A stretch of 50,929 bases of DNA from Nocardia exalbida NBRC 100660. GTDB taxonomy: Bacteria; Actinomycetota; Actinomycetes; Mycobacteriales; Mycobacteriaceae. The notes under the pieces were generated by a model, which made no database searches, was not told the origin of the DNA, and saw nothing but the letters and a program-made list of their open reading frames with translations. Location of the stretch: positions 1-50,929 of the forward strand of contig NZ_BAFZ01000128.1 of assembly GCF_000308575.1 (NCBI RefSeq). The letters run 5' to 3'. A program made the position numbers and the translations under genes. Positions 8,573 to 16,725 of the stretch are shown piece after piece; position 1 is the stretch's first letter, and the number at the start of each line of letters is the position of its first letter.

Positions 8573-9341
8573 GCGCCCTCCGCCCTACCCCGCGCGCTCA
8601 GTTCTTCCTCGCCCTCCGTGCGTCTGCGCGCCCAGTTCTTGTGCTCTCCCGCTCGTCCGTGTTCTCGGCTCTCCCGTGCCGTCGCTCGTCTGGGCGCTCG
8701 GCTCCTCCGTGTCCACCGCTCGTCCGTGCGCTCAGCTCTCACGCCCGGCTCTTCATGCCCACCTCCGCGCGCTCACTTCTCGCGCTCTCCACCCTGCCGC
8801 GCGCTCCGACCCTGCCGCGCGCTCAGTTCTCGCGCACCCCCGGCTCTTCACGCCCACCGCTCGTCCGCGTCCTCGGTTCTCGTGCTCTTCCGCCCTTCTG
8901 CCTATCCGCGCTCTCCACCCTTCCGCGTGCTCAGCTCGTGCGTACCCTCGGCTCTCGTGCCCACCACGTCCGCGGCTCCGCCCTTCCGTGCCTTCGCCTT
9001 CGTGTGTGCCCTCCGTCGTTCTGTACACATCTACTGCGTGGCGCACCTTCCTCCCTCTTTTTCGGTGCGCCGCAACGCTCGGCGCGGATGCGCGGCGCGC
9101 AGTCGCCGCGCTTCGGTCTTCTGCGCGGTTCACCAATCTGCGCCCCTCGAGAATGCGCCCGCTATCGCTGTTCGCGCACTCCTCTCATCCGCGCGGCCGC
9201 ACACATCCACTTCGCGCGCACTCACCTTCGCCTGTGCGCACTCGCCTCGCGCTCCGCATGTCCGTCGTTCGCACGAACCAAGTCGGCGGCACGATGGGAA
9301 TGGCCCGGGGCGTAGGACACTCGATCGTTTCTGCTCCGCAA

Positions 9342-9360
9342 CCCGGCATGACGCGAGCGC
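9342..9360. repeat. Right copy of 19-bp inverted repeat
   Basis: CCCGGCATGACGCGAGCGC is the exact inverse of 7493-7511, 1.83 kb away, with the imperfect extension described there. No transposase gene lies between the two copies. Confidence 0.8.
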
Positions 9361-9668
9361 GCTATCCAAATACTCGAGGGACTGGCTTGGCCTGCCGCGC
9401 CGCGAGGCACACGCAGTCATGCTCGGCTAACGCCTGTCTGGACATCGGCGCCGAAAGTTCATTCGCACAGCGCTCTTACAAGCGGCAAGCTTTGGCCCCA
9501 TCGCGATCTCCAGAGATGCAGAGACTCCGTTAACCATCGCGCGGTGGGATGATCGCACCGGTACGTCCCGTGCCCGACCCTCCCGCCGAAGATGGTCCTT
9601 CCGGCCTCACCCGGCCGCGAGCGCTGGCTGCAACGATGACACGTCGTGGCCCGACAAGAAGCCGACTG

Positions 9669-9684
9669 TGATTCACGTGAAACA
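9669..9684. promoter_or_regulatory. parS site, 15/16
   Basis: TGATTCACGTGAAACA has one change, at position 3. It is spaced 62 bp from the next parS-like site. Confidence 0.82.
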
Positions 9685-9730
9685 TCGGGAGGGTGAAGCG
9701 CGCTGGTCGCAAACCGTAGTGTTCTGGCTC

Positions 9731-9746
9731 GGATTCACGTGAAACA
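9731..9746. promoter_or_regulatory. parS-like site, 14/16
   Basis: GGATTCACGTGAAACA has two changes, at positions 1 and 3. The same ATTCACGTGAAACAT core is shared with the site 62 bp to the left. Confidence 0.75.
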
Positions 9747-10127
9747 TACGGAGGCGGCGGCCCGTCGACATGACGTCGCCAACCAGTGAAGCGACCTCGC
9801 CACTGCCTCGAATGGATCCTCGGGAGTCGGGCCCGCCAGACGCGGTCCTGTTGTCGCCTCCCGCCGGGATGAACGGGCTGGTGTCCATTGCCAGCAATGT
9901 GTCCGACGGGGCGCGCGGCACTGGCCGCTCGAGGCCGAACAGTCCACAGCCCCCGCGGATCCGCCACGTCGAACTCCACGCGGATAACGCGCGAGCGCCG
10001 GGCGCGCCTGATACGGATCTATAGCCGGGCGACTCGGCACTGGATGATGTTTTCGCGTCGCCGATGGCGATCTCAGTGGAATTCCGGGTAGCGAACATAT
10101 CCGCTTGCCCGTGTTCGACTTTCATCA

Positions 10128-10146
10128 TTTCGTCAGAGTGACGAAA
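10128..10146. terminator. Small inverted repeat downstream of rsmG
   Basis: TTTCGTCA (10128-10135) and TGACGAAA (10139-10146) form an 8-bp stem with a 3-base loop, 49 bp beyond the rsmG stop. It could end the leftward rpmH-rsmG operon; the short stem and lack of a T-run keep this weak. An operator is the alternative. Confidence 0.35.
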
Positions 10147-10194
10147 CGTGCCCAGGTCCTAAGGTCGGGCATAGAATCTTCGGTATCGAAGCTT

Positions 10195-10986
10195 CTACTT
10201 GGCCTTGCGCGCCGCACGCTTGCGCCCACGCCCCGTCGTCGCCGTGCGCCCTGCCTTACCTTCGCGTTCGACCGCTCGTTCGGCCCGTCGCAGGGAACTG
10301 CGCTCGGCGCGGGGGAGCCGCTCGGCGCTGATCACCATGGTGGGCGTGGCCACCAGGCCGACACCGCATTGCAGCACGACCGCATTGCCGGCTCCGGCTT
10401 TCGCCAGCGCGGCGCCATCGCGTTCCAGTTCTTCTGCCGCGCTGGAACCCTTGAGTGCGAGCATGTGCCCATGGTCGCGTAGGAGGGGCAGTGACCACTG
10501 AGCGAGTTTGCCGAGCGGGGCTACCGCGCGAGAGGTGACAACGTCCGCGCCACCGGCTTCTTTCATCACACCGGACTGCTCGGCCCGTCCTCGCACCACG
10601 GTTACATCCAAGTCCACCGATTCGATGAACTCGCTCAGAAACACGGTTCGGCGCAGCAATGGTTCGACCAGGGTGATCCGCAGGTCCGGCCGCGCGATCG
10701 CAAGCGGGATACCGGGCAAGCCGGCGCCACTGCCGATGTCGACCACGGAGGCTCCCTCAGCGATCAACTCGCCGAGGACTGCACAGTTGAGGATGTGGCG
10801 ATCCCAGAGGCGGGGCACCTCGCGTGGGCCGATCAAGCCGCGCTCCACGCCCGCGGTCGCGAGCGCCGTGCAATATCGACGCGCGAGATCGAGTCGGTCG
10901 CCGAAGACGGTGGCCGCCGACGCGGGTGGCTCCAGCTCCGCGGGTACCGCGGCGGCTCCACCGAGATCTCGTTCCACGTGAAACAT
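10195..10986 (-). CDS. rsmG: 16S rRNA (guanine-N7) methyltransferase RsmG
   Basis: SAM-dependent enzyme that methylates G527 (E. coli numbering) of 16S rRNA; loss gives low-level streptomycin resistance in other bacteria. Visible are LWDRHILNCAVL, the SAM motif VDIGSGAGLPGIPLAIARPDLRITLVEP (in two adjoining pieces) and VVTSRAVAPLGKLAQWSLPLL. A lysine/arginine-rich tail (about 35 residues, ending KRAARKAK) extends the usual length to 263. The start MFHVERD arises because a parS-like site overlaps the start codon. It is the last gene of the leftward rpmH-rnpA-yidD-yidC-jag-rsmG cluster. Confidence 0.95.
   Translation of the reverse strand: MFHVERDLGGAAAVPAELEPPASAATVFGDRLDLARRYCTALATAGVERGLIGPREVPRLWDRHILNCAVLGELIAEGASVVDIGSGAGLPGIPLAIARPDLRITLVEPLLRRTVFLSEFIESVDLDVTVVRGRAEQSGVMKEAGGADVVTSRAVAPLGKLAQWSLPLLRDHGHMLALKGSSAAEELERDGAALAKAGAGNAVVLQCGVGLVATPTMVISAERLPRAERSSLRRAERAVEREGKAGRTATTGRGRKRAARKAK
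10970..10985. promoter_or_regulatory. parS-like site, 14/16, at the rsmG start
   Basis: CGTTCCACGTGAAACA has two changes from the consensus and covers the rsmG start codon (CAT on the plus strand at 10984-10986). It is the origin-proximal border of the parS cluster. Confidence 0.75.
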
Positions 10987-11127
10987 CCTTCCGAACTCGG
11001 GTCGATCTACGAGCGAGCAATCGGGCTCCGGACACGAACAAGGCCCCCGATCCGAAGACCAGAGGCCCTATCCAACCACTACCCGTCCGGGCCGCGAAAC
11101 ATGCCGCCCGCTTGGGGATGCCGCGGG

Positions 11128-11679
11128 TCAGCCGGGAACGACCACCACGTGCCGGTTCGGTTCCACACCTTCGCTCTCGCTGCTGACGCCCTCCACAGCG
11201 GCCACCGCGTCGTGCACGATCTTGCGCTCGAACGGCGTCATGGGCGCGAGCGACTCCGGCTCGCCGGAGTCCAGCACTCGCTGCGCCGCCGCCGCTCCGA
11301 GCTCGCTCAGTTCGGACCGCCGTTTGGCCCGCCACCCTGCTACGTCCAGCATCAGTCGGCTGCGTACGCCGGTCGCCTGCTGGACGGCGAGACGAGTCAG
11401 CTCCTGCAACGCGTCGAGCACCTCGCCGTTGCGGCCGACGAGCTTCGTCAGATCACGTCCGCCGTCGATGCTCACCACCGCACGGTCGCCTTCCACGTCG
11501 AGATCGATGTCACCGTCGAAGTCGAGTACGTCAAGCAGCTGCTCGAGGTAGTCGCCGGCGATCTCGCCTTCCTCGATGAGCGCTTCCTCGGCATCGGTCA
11601 CGACATCGCCGGTGTCCGCCTCGGCGTTCGCCATCGTCGTCGCCACGGTGGCATCCCCTCCGTCGGTCTCAACAGTCAT
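11128..11679 (-). CDS. jag: Jag/KhpB-type RNA-binding protein (KH and R3H domains)
   Basis: Single-stranded nucleic-acid-binding protein encoded next to yidC in most bacteria. An acidic N-terminal stretch (residues 1-45) leads to a KH-like domain with the loop VGRNGEVLDAL near residues 82-92, then an R3H domain with PMTPFERKIVHDAVA and a C-terminal PNRHVVVVPG. The ATG follows AAGGAAA. Length is 183, normal for the actinobacterial form that lacks the Jag_N domain. It lies 112 bp after yidC in the same operon. In other bacteria KhpB/Jag affects cell elongation and division genes. Confidence 0.92.
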   Translation of the reverse strand: MTVETDGGDATVATTMANAEADTGDVVTDAEEALIEEGEIAGDYLEQLLDVLDFDGDIDLDVEGDRAVVSIDGGRDLTKLVGRNGEVLDALQELTRLAVQQATGVRSRLMLDVAGWRAKRRSELSELGAAAAQRVLDSGEPESLAPMTPFERKIVHDAVAAVEGVSSESEGVEPNRHVVVVPG

Positions 11680-11791
11680 TTGATTTCCTTCATCTGCTCA
11701 TCGCGCGCGCCGGGCAATCGCCGCCGGGCGGTATTCGCGATCAAGGGTTGCTCAGCGGTCGAGGTGGGCGGATCAGCCCACCGATCGGTCG

Positions 11792-12874
11792 TCAGCGCTT
11801 GCGCTTCTGATTCGCCCTACCCCGGTTGCCCGGCCGCTTCTGGCCGGCCGGTCGGCGTTGACCCGCGGCCTGCTTCGACGGCTTCGCGGTGCCATTCGTC
11901 GATGCGACAGCAGTGTCCTCGTCCGACCCGGCGTCGGCCGCGGCGGCGGATTCCGGCTTCTTCTTCACGTTGACCGGTTTGGCACCGGGCTTCGGCGCGT
12001 TCTGCGCGCGCTGCTCCAGCTTCGCCTGCTTCTTGGCTTCTTCTTCTTTCGCCATGCGACCGAACACGAGGTGCTGCTGCCCGTAGGTCCAGATGTTGTT
12101 GGAGACCCAGTACAGCAGGATGGCGATGGGCAGGAACGGGCCACCGACGAGCACGCCGAGGGGGAACACCCACAGCGCGAGCTTGTTCATCATCGCGGCC
12201 TGCGGGTTGGCCGCGGCTTCCGGCGTCTGCCGCGCCACCGACGCGCGGGCGTTGAAGTGGGTCGCCAGACCCGCGATGACCATCAGGGGAATTGCGACGA
12301 GCGCGATGCTCAGCTTGCTCGGTACGCCGCCGTAGCTGGCGAATGCCTGCAGTTCGTTGACGGGTGTGGTGATGAACGCCGAGATCGGCGCGCCGAAGAT
12401 ACGGGCGCTCAGGAAGGACTGGACATCGGCCGCACTGAAGACGTAGTTCGCGGTGTTCGCGTTCTGCTCCGGCGTCATCGCGAGCTGACCGAGGCCGTGG
12501 CCGGTCCGGTTGAACGAGCGAAGCACATGGAAGAGTCCGAGGAACACCGGGACCTGAGCGAGGATCGGCAGGCAACCCATCAGCGGATTGAAGCCGTTGT
12601 CCTTCTGCAGCTTCTGCATCTCGACCGCCATCTTCTGGCGATCGTTCTTGTATTTCTTCTGCAGCTCTTTGATCTGCGGCTGCAGTTCCTGCATCTGCTT
12701 GGTGGTGCGCACCTGCTTGACGAACGGCTTGTAGAGCACCAGGCGCAAGGTGAACACCAGGAACACCACGGCCAGCGCCCAGGTGAGACCGTTGTCCGCG
12801 CCGAACGCGAACCCGAAGACCCGATGCCAGAACCAGAGGATCCAGGACACCGGGTAATAAATGAAGTCGAGCAC
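11792..12874 (-). CDS. yidC: Membrane protein insertase YidC
   Basis: Inserts and folds inner-membrane proteins with or without SecYEG. The first hydrophobic segment (FIYYPVSWILWFWHRVFGF) is followed by a cytoplasmic coiled region (QMQELQPQIKELQKKYKND), the conserved NPLMGCLPILAQVPVFLGLF segment and further membrane helices ending near LLYWVSNNIWTYGQQ. A lysine/arginine/alanine-rich tail of about 90 residues can contact the ribosome. The GTG at 12874 (VLDFIYYP) is preferred, since it has GGGAG 11 bases upstream and follows the yidD stop by 4 bp; an in-frame GTG at 12886 overlaps yidD. Confidence 0.94.
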   Translation of the reverse strand: MLDFIYYPVSWILWFWHRVFGFAFGADNGLTWALAVVFLVFTLRLVLYKPFVKQVRTTKQMQELQPQIKELQKKYKNDRQKMAVEMQKLQKDNGFNPLMGCLPILAQVPVFLGLFHVLRSFNRTGHGLGQLAMTPEQNANTANYVFSAADVQSFLSARIFGAPISAFITTPVNELQAFASYGGVPSKLSIALVAIPLMVIAGLATHFNARASVARQTPEAAANPQAAMMNKLALWVFPLGVLVGGPFLPIAILLYWVSNNIWTYGQQHLVFGRMAKEEEAKKQAKLEQRAQNAPKPGAKPVNVKKKPESAAAADAGSDEDTAVASTNGTAKPSKQAAGQRRPAGQKRPGNRGRANQKRKR

Positions 12875-12878
12875 GGCT

Positions 12879-13277
12879 CTATGCACTCCCGTCGTTCGTG
12901 TCGCCGATCACCGCGTGCGGCGATCCTTTACAAGCGTTCGGCTCCGACCGCGGTTCGGCGGGCAGGCTCGGTTCCTGCGTCGCCGCGTCGGTCGCTGACC
13001 CGTCCGCAGGCTCGGCGCGGGATGTGCTCCGCTTCCGCTCCGGGACGGGGTCCCACCCACCAGGGTGCCAGGGCGCGCATTTGGCCAAGCGCACGACCGT
13101 CAGTCCGAGCCCGATGAACAGGCCCCGAGTGCGCAGTGCGGTAACCGCGTACTCGCTACAGGTCGGGGTGAAACGGCACACCGGCATGCGGGTGGGGGAG
13201 ACGTAGGTCCGATACAGCTCGATCGAAAAGATCAGCACGTTCACGGGCAGTCTGGCGATCTTCGCCCAAAGGCTCAT
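12879..13277 (-). CDS. yidD: Membrane protein insertion efficiency factor YidD
   Basis: Small membrane-associated protein with the family signature: FSIELYRTYVSPTRMPVCRFTPTCSEYAVTAL contains the three conserved cysteines, then CAPWHPGGWDPVP (sequence quoted in two pieces). It probably assists YidC. The start ATG overlaps the rnpA stop by four bases (ATGA), so translation is coupled. The tail of about 45 residues rich in Ala, Ser and Glu after the conserved part is longer than in most homologues. Confidence 0.93.
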   Translation of the reverse strand: MSLWAKIARLPVNVLIFSIELYRTYVSPTRMPVCRFTPTCSEYAVTALRTRGLFIGLGLTVVRLAKCAPWHPGGWDPVPERKRSTSRAEPADGSATDAATQEPSLPAEPRSEPNACKGSPHAVIGDTNDGSA

Positions 13278-13705
13278 GCCCGGCCGCCCGTCGACACGCC
13301 CGTCTCGGCGGCGAGGCCGAGCTTGCGCAGCGCGGTGCGTACCTGGCGCAGCAGGTCCTCCGACGAAGCCATCGCGGCGCCCGGAAGCGCACGGATCACG
13401 ACATCGGTCCCCGGCGGCAGTTCGTCGACCACCTGGGCGCACATATGACGCAGGCGGCGGGCAACGCGATGTCGAATCACCGCGTTGCCCACCGCCTTGC
13501 TGACGATCAACCCGAACCGCGGCCCGCCTACGCGGACCAGCAAGTCGTCCGGGACCTGATCATGTCGTCCATTCGTGCCCACAACTCCGTCATACCCGTG
13601 TGCGAGCGCATGCACGACCAGATCACGCCTCCCGATTCGCTGGCCGCGGCGCACCGTCCGGGAGAAGTCGGCACGATGATGCAACCGATACGGCTCAGGC
13701 AACAC
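13274..13705 (-). CDS. rnpA: Ribonuclease P protein component
   Basis: Protein cofactor of RNase P, which cuts the 5' leader from tRNA precursors. MLPEPYRLHHRADFSRTVRRG is the typical start, and the RNR-like helix is VSKAVGNAVIRHRVARRLR. An insertion of about 20 residues (AHGYDGVVGTNGRHDQVPDD) sits between the first strands; similar insertions occur in relatives. The start is GTG at 13705, 21 bp after the rpmH stop. Confidence 0.93.
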   Translation of the reverse strand: MLPEPYRLHHRADFSRTVRRGQRIGRRDLVVHALAHGYDGVVGTNGRHDQVPDDLLVRVGGPRFGLIVSKAVGNAVIRHRVARRLRHMCAQVVDELPPGTDVVIRALPGAAMASSEDLLRQVRTALRKLGLAAETGVSTGGRA

Positions 13706-13726
13706 CCGAGCGTCCGAGAGCGAGGA

Positions 13727-13870
13727 TCAGGCAGTGAGGGAGGCGCGGCCCTTACGGCGACGCGCCGAGACGATGGCGCGACCCGCACGGGTGCGCATCC
13801 GGAGGCGGAAGCCGTGAACCCGCGCCCGACGACGGTTGTTCGGCTGGAACGTCCGCTTGCCCTTGGCCAC
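13727..13870 (-). CDS. rpmH: 50S ribosomal protein L34
   Basis: A 47-residue, arginine-rich ribosomal protein reading MAKGKRTFQPNNRRRARVHG at its start and ending RRRKGRASLTA. It begins with GTG (CAC on the plus strand at 13868-13870) after a GAGGAG ribosome site. It is the first gene of the leftward operon, diverging from dnaA as in most bacteria. Confidence 0.95.
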   Translation of the reverse strand: MAKGKRTFQPNNRRRARVHGFRLRMRTRAGRAIVSARRRKGRASLTA

Positions 13871-13892
13871 GGTCAACACTCCTCGAGTAGGC

Positions 13893-13910
13893 GGGCACCA
13901 GGTGGTGCCC
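13893..13910 (-). promoter_or_regulatory. Palindrome in the rpmH leader
   Basis: GGGCACCA and TGGTGCCC are separated by two bases, 22-39 bp upstream of the rpmH start codon. In the transcript it would be a hairpin just 5' of the ribosome site, so it could act as a leader control element or an operator. Confidence 0.5.
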
Positions 13911-14292
13911 GAAGCTTGTCGGTGATACGTATATTGCGCGAATGAATCGCAGGTCTGGTCATCATCGGCGCGCGTCGGTCCTGGCGCACAGTCGGTCGAT
14001 CACGACCTAAACGCGGTCAGCACAAGACCGCCACCGCACCAAGGGGTGACTGTACGAGGGTACTGATCGGTCCGGGACGGGTCAAACTCGACCCCCTCTT
14101 TCCCCGGCCCCCGCAACCAGGCGGAATCGGTCGTCCGGAGTGAGGCGTTCCGGCCATCCCAGTGAGTTCGTCCACGCCCCTAGCCATCCCGTAGGCTTGG
14201 CCGCCAAGGTACGTAGCCAGACGATTGCTGTAGAACCGCAGGTCGCAGCGTTGCCCTCTCCGCGCATGCCCGCGTTTCACAGCTCCCCAGGG

Positions 14293-14324
14293 TTCTCCAC
14301 ATCTGTGGATAATTGTGTGGAAAG
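14293..14324. promoter_or_regulatory. DnaA-box cluster upstream of dnaA
   Basis: Three boxes lie within 32 bp: TTCTCCACA (14293-14301), a perfect inverse box TGTGGATAA (14304-14312) and TGTGGAAAG (14316-14324). They are likely to serve DnaA autoregulation. Confidence 0.75.
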
Positions 14325-14505
14325 ACCCCTGGAGTGGCATATTCGTAGGGCCGACGGTGCCCACGCCGCTGTCCTGATGGGGGACCCGGACAGCGTCCGA
14401 ACCGGTTACGGACGTACGCAGGATCACGGGGCCACCCCCGAGCATCACATTCCACGCGTGCCCCGGCCGTCTGCTCCTATCGACCTACTCCGGGGAGGAA
14501 ACTGC

Positions 14506-16446
14506 ATGGACGACGAGCAGAACGTGCTGGCCACGGTATGGCCCGAGGTTGTGAGCGAGCTGACCACCGGATCGCCGGACGGCGCCATCCCTCCGGTTAC
14601 CCGGGCGCAGCAGGCCTGGCTGAAACTGGTCAAGCCGCTGACGGTCGCACAGGGGTTCGCCCTGCTCTCCGTGCCCTCGTCGCTGGCCCAGGAGGCCATC
14701 GAACGCGATCTGCGCGAGCCCATCCTCCGTTCCCTCGGCCGCAGGCTCGGCCCCCAGGTGGAAGGACTCGGCGTCCGCATCGCCGCCCCGACCACCCCGA
14801 CCGTCGACCGCCAGAGCAACACCCCACGGCACGCGCGGATGACGAGCAGGCCGGAGCGCCCACGAGAAGGCAGGCCTCCCGCCGCCTACCCCGGTTCGGA
14901 ATTCCCCGGCCGCGACGCGTACCCGGGGCCGCGTTATGCACAACCCGCCACCGACTATCCCGCGGCTTCTCCTTACAACGACAGCTCCGACTACGCCGGC
15001 GCCGACTACGGGCAGGACTTCGCCCCGTCGGAGGAGTACCGCCAGCCGGAGTACGCCCGTACCGACTATCCACAGCACGGTGAGTACTCCACGACGGCCG
15101 AGCTGCCCATGATGTCCGGGCCGGACGCCGCACCGCGCCGGGAACCCGGACTTCCCCCGCGCCGGGAGCCTGCCATCCCGCCGGGGCAGGAGTCGCTGTT
15201 CAACCCCGAACCGTCGCCGGGCAGTGCGCGCGGCCCGCTCCGTGCACCGCTGCGCGAGACCACCGACGACGACTCGGGACCGGCGCACGATCCGGTACGT
15301 GAGCCGGTCGCCGAACGTCCGCGCGGCGATCATGACGACGAGCCCGTGGTGAACGTCCGCAACTCGTGGCCCACCTACTTCGCCAAGTCGCAGGAATCGC
15401 CGGCTCCGTCGACGTCCTCGGCCAGCCTGAACGCGAAGTACACCTTCGAAACCTTCGTCATCGGCGCGTCCAACCGCTTCGCGCATGCGGCGGCCGTGGC
15501 CATCGCCGAAGCCCCCGCCCGCGCCTACAACCCGTTGTTCGTCTGGGGCGCCTCGGGATTGGGCAAGACGCACCTGCTGCACGCGGCGGGCCATTACGCG
15601 CAGCGTCTCTTCCCGGGTATGCGGGTCAAGTACGTGTCGACCGAAGAGTTCACCAACGACTTCATCAACAGCCTGCGCGACGACCGCAAGGTCGCGTTCA
15701 AGCGCCGTTACCGCGAGACCGACATCCTGCTGGTGGACGACATCCAGTTCATCGAGGGCAAGGAAGGCATCCAAGAGGAGTTCTTCCACACCTTCAACAC
15801 GCTGCACAACGCGAACAAACAGATCGTCGTCTCCTCGGATCGTCCACCCAAGCAGCTGGCCACGCTGGAAGAGCGGCTGCGGACGCGATTCGAATGGGGA
15901 CTGATCACCGATGTGCAGCCGCCCGAGCTGGAGACCCGCATCGCCATCCTGCGCAAGAAGGCGCGCATGGACCGGCTCGATGTGCCGCACGACGTGCTGG
16001 AGCTGATCGCCAGCCGGGTGGAGCGCAACATTCGCGAGCTGGAGGGCGCGCTGATCCGGGTGACCGCGTTCGCCTCGTTGAACGGCCAGCCACTGGATCT
16101 TCCGCTGGCCGAAGTGGTGCTGCGCGACCTGATGCCGGACACCGCGGCGCTGGAGATCAACGCGGCCACGATCATGGCCGTCACGGCGGAGTACTTCAAC
16201 ACCACGTTGGAAGAGCTCACCGGTCCCGGTAAGGCTCGCCCGCTGGCCCAGGCCAGGCAGATCGCCATGTATCTGTGCCGCGAGCTGACCGACCTGTCTT
16301 TGCCGAAGATCGGCCAGGCGTTCGGCCGCGACCACACCACGGTGATGTACGCGGAGAAAAAGGTCCGCAAGGAGATGACCGAGCGGCGCCGCGTCTACGA
16401 CCAGGTGCAGGAACTCACAGCCCGGATCAAGCAGCGCTCTCGCTGA
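14506..16446 (+). CDS. dnaA: Chromosomal replication initiator DnaA
   Basis: AAA+ initiator that binds DnaA boxes, opens the origin and loads the helicase. Domain I is at about residues 1-95. A very long disordered linker (about 110-305) is rich in Pro, Tyr, Asp and Arg. The AAA+ domain has Walker A GASGLGKT (348-355) and Walker B LLVDDIQFIEGKE, and domain IV ends with the signature GRDHTTV (607-613). Total length is 646, well above the roughly 500 of mycobacteria because of the linker. The chosen ATG has GGGGAGGAA seven bases upstream; upstream in-frame sequence is not conserved in character. A strong terminator follows. Confidence 0.98.
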   Translation: MDDEQNVLATVWPEVVSELTTGSPDGAIPPVTRAQQAWLKLVKPLTVAQGFALLSVPSSLAQEAIERDLREPILRSLGRRLGPQVEGLGVRIAAPTTPTVDRQSNTPRHARMTSRPERPREGRPPAAYPGSEFPGRDAYPGPRYAQPATDYPAASPYNDSSDYAGADYGQDFAPSEEYRQPEYARTDYPQHGEYSTTAELPMMSGPDAAPRREPGLPPRREPAIPPGQESLFNPEPSPGSARGPLRAPLRETTDDDSGPAHDPVREPVAERPRGDHDDEPVVNVRNSWPTYFAKSQESPAPSTSSASLNAKYTFETFVIGASNRFAHAAAVAIAEAPARAYNPLFVWGASGLGKTHLLHAAGHYAQRLFPGMRVKYVSTEEFTNDFINSLRDDRKVAFKRRYRETDILLVDDIQFIEGKEGIQEEFFHTFNTLHNANKQIVVSSDRPPKQLATLEERLRTRFEWGLITDVQPPELETRIAILRKKARMDRLDVPHDVLELIASRVERNIRELEGALIRVTAFASLNGQPLDLPLAEVVLRDLMPDTAALEINAATIMAVTAEYFNTTLEELTGPGKARPLAQARQIAMYLCRELTDLSLPKIGQAFGRDHTTVMYAEKKVRKEMTERRRVYDQVQELTARIKQRSR

Positions 16447-16463
16447 GCGGTATCCACACCCGA

Positions 16464-16495
16464 GCACCGCCCCTGACCTGGGGCGGTGCTTTTTT
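16464..16495 (+). terminator. Rho-independent terminator of dnaA
   Basis: GCACCGCCCC (16464-16473) pairs perfectly with GGGGCGGTGC (16480-16489) across a 6-base loop, followed by six T residues. Confidence 0.95.
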
Positions 16496-16501
16496 GTGGG
16501 T

Positions 16502-16544
16502 TGTGGATTCCTCGAGGAATCCTTGTGGAGTCCTCGAGGAATCC
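16502..16544. repeat. oriC composite repeat, first tandem pair
   Basis: Two 22-bp units start at 16501/16502 and 16523/16524. Each is TGTGGA, one variable base, TCCTCGAGGA, one variable base, TCC, with a spacer base pair. The palindrome in the first unit, GGATTCCTCGAGGAATCC (16505-16522), is perfect over 18 bp. TGTGGA is the core of an inverted DnaA box, so each unit joins a half box to a palindrome. Confidence 0.85.
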
Positions 16545-16677
16545 ACTGGTTTGTCCACCGATCCGCTAACAGGGCGCGGTGATCGCCTCCTCGAGTCCGC
16601 TCACAGGGCGAATTCCACAGTTTCCCCAGGCATGTTTGCGCACAGGCGCTGACCTGGGGCCTGTCCGGATCGGGCCT

Positions 16678-16725
16678 TGTGGAATCCTCGAGGAGTCCGT
16701 GTGGAGTCCTCGAGGATTCCTCGAG
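16678..16725. repeat. oriC composite repeat, second tandem pair
   Basis: The same 22-bp unit recurs at 16678 and 16700 with different variable bases (palindromes at 16681-16698 and 16703-16720). It is followed 11 bp on by a further CTCGAG at 16720-16725 joined to CTGTCCACG. Confidence 0.85.

Larger units (their letters stand above)
7980..9060. repeat. C+T-rich mosaic repeat block
   Basis: About 1.1 kb in which the plus strand is mostly C, T and G, with very little A, built from recurring words such as GCTCGTCCGTG, CTCCCACCCTTCC and GCGCTCACTTCTCGCG (exact copies at 8401-8416 and 8769-8784). It includes two clear tandem arrays (listed separately) and a degenerate second half. The period is 17-18 bp, not a multiple of three, and all three plus-strand frames stay open for over 1.4 kb, so the openness is a by-product of composition, not evidence of coding. 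Unlike CRISPR arrays it has no unique spacers. Confidence 0.85.
6914..10194. other. Gene-free parA-rsmG interval with parS sites and repeats
   Basis: No frame here has the codon pattern, ribosome site or motifs of a real gene, although long open frames exist because the sequence is GC-rich and repetitive. It holds parS-like sites at 7203, 7738, 9669 and 9731 (plus one at each border), a C+T-rich repeat block at about 7980-9060, a degraded acyl-CoA dehydrogenase fragment at 8433-8572, and 19-bp inverted repeats near 7493 and 9342. 6914-7200 and 9370-9660 show nothing else that I can name. Mycobacterial genomes have little or no DNA at this point. Confidence 0.75.
13871..14505. promoter_or_regulatory. 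rpmH-dnaA divergent intergenic region
   Basis: 635 bp between two divergent genes, with no credible gene. The rpmH side holds a palindrome at 13893-13910. The centre holds a DnaA-box cluster at 14293-14324. The dnaA ribosome site GGGGAGGAA is at 14492-14499. Promoter hexamers cannot be picked with confidence. In related genera this gap holds dnaA and rpmH promoters, while the functional origin lies between dnaA and dnaN. Confidence 0.7.

Noticed and set aside
7493..9360. Insertion sequence
   Set aside because: Inverted repeats are present but there is no transposase frame or clear target duplication, so it is recorded only as repeats and a finding.
7595..9533. Three overlapping open frames of 500-600 codons on the plus strand, and arginine-rich frames on the minus strand
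   Set aside because: All frames are open at once because the C+T-rich repeats lack stop codons. The repeat period is 17-18 bp, and there is no ribosome site or family motif apart from the frameshifted acyl-CoA dehydrogenase fragment.
9530..10128. Leftward frames of about 150 codons between the parS sites and rsmG
   Set aside because: They run through two parS sites, are Arg/Ala/Pro-rich, and show no conserved domain.
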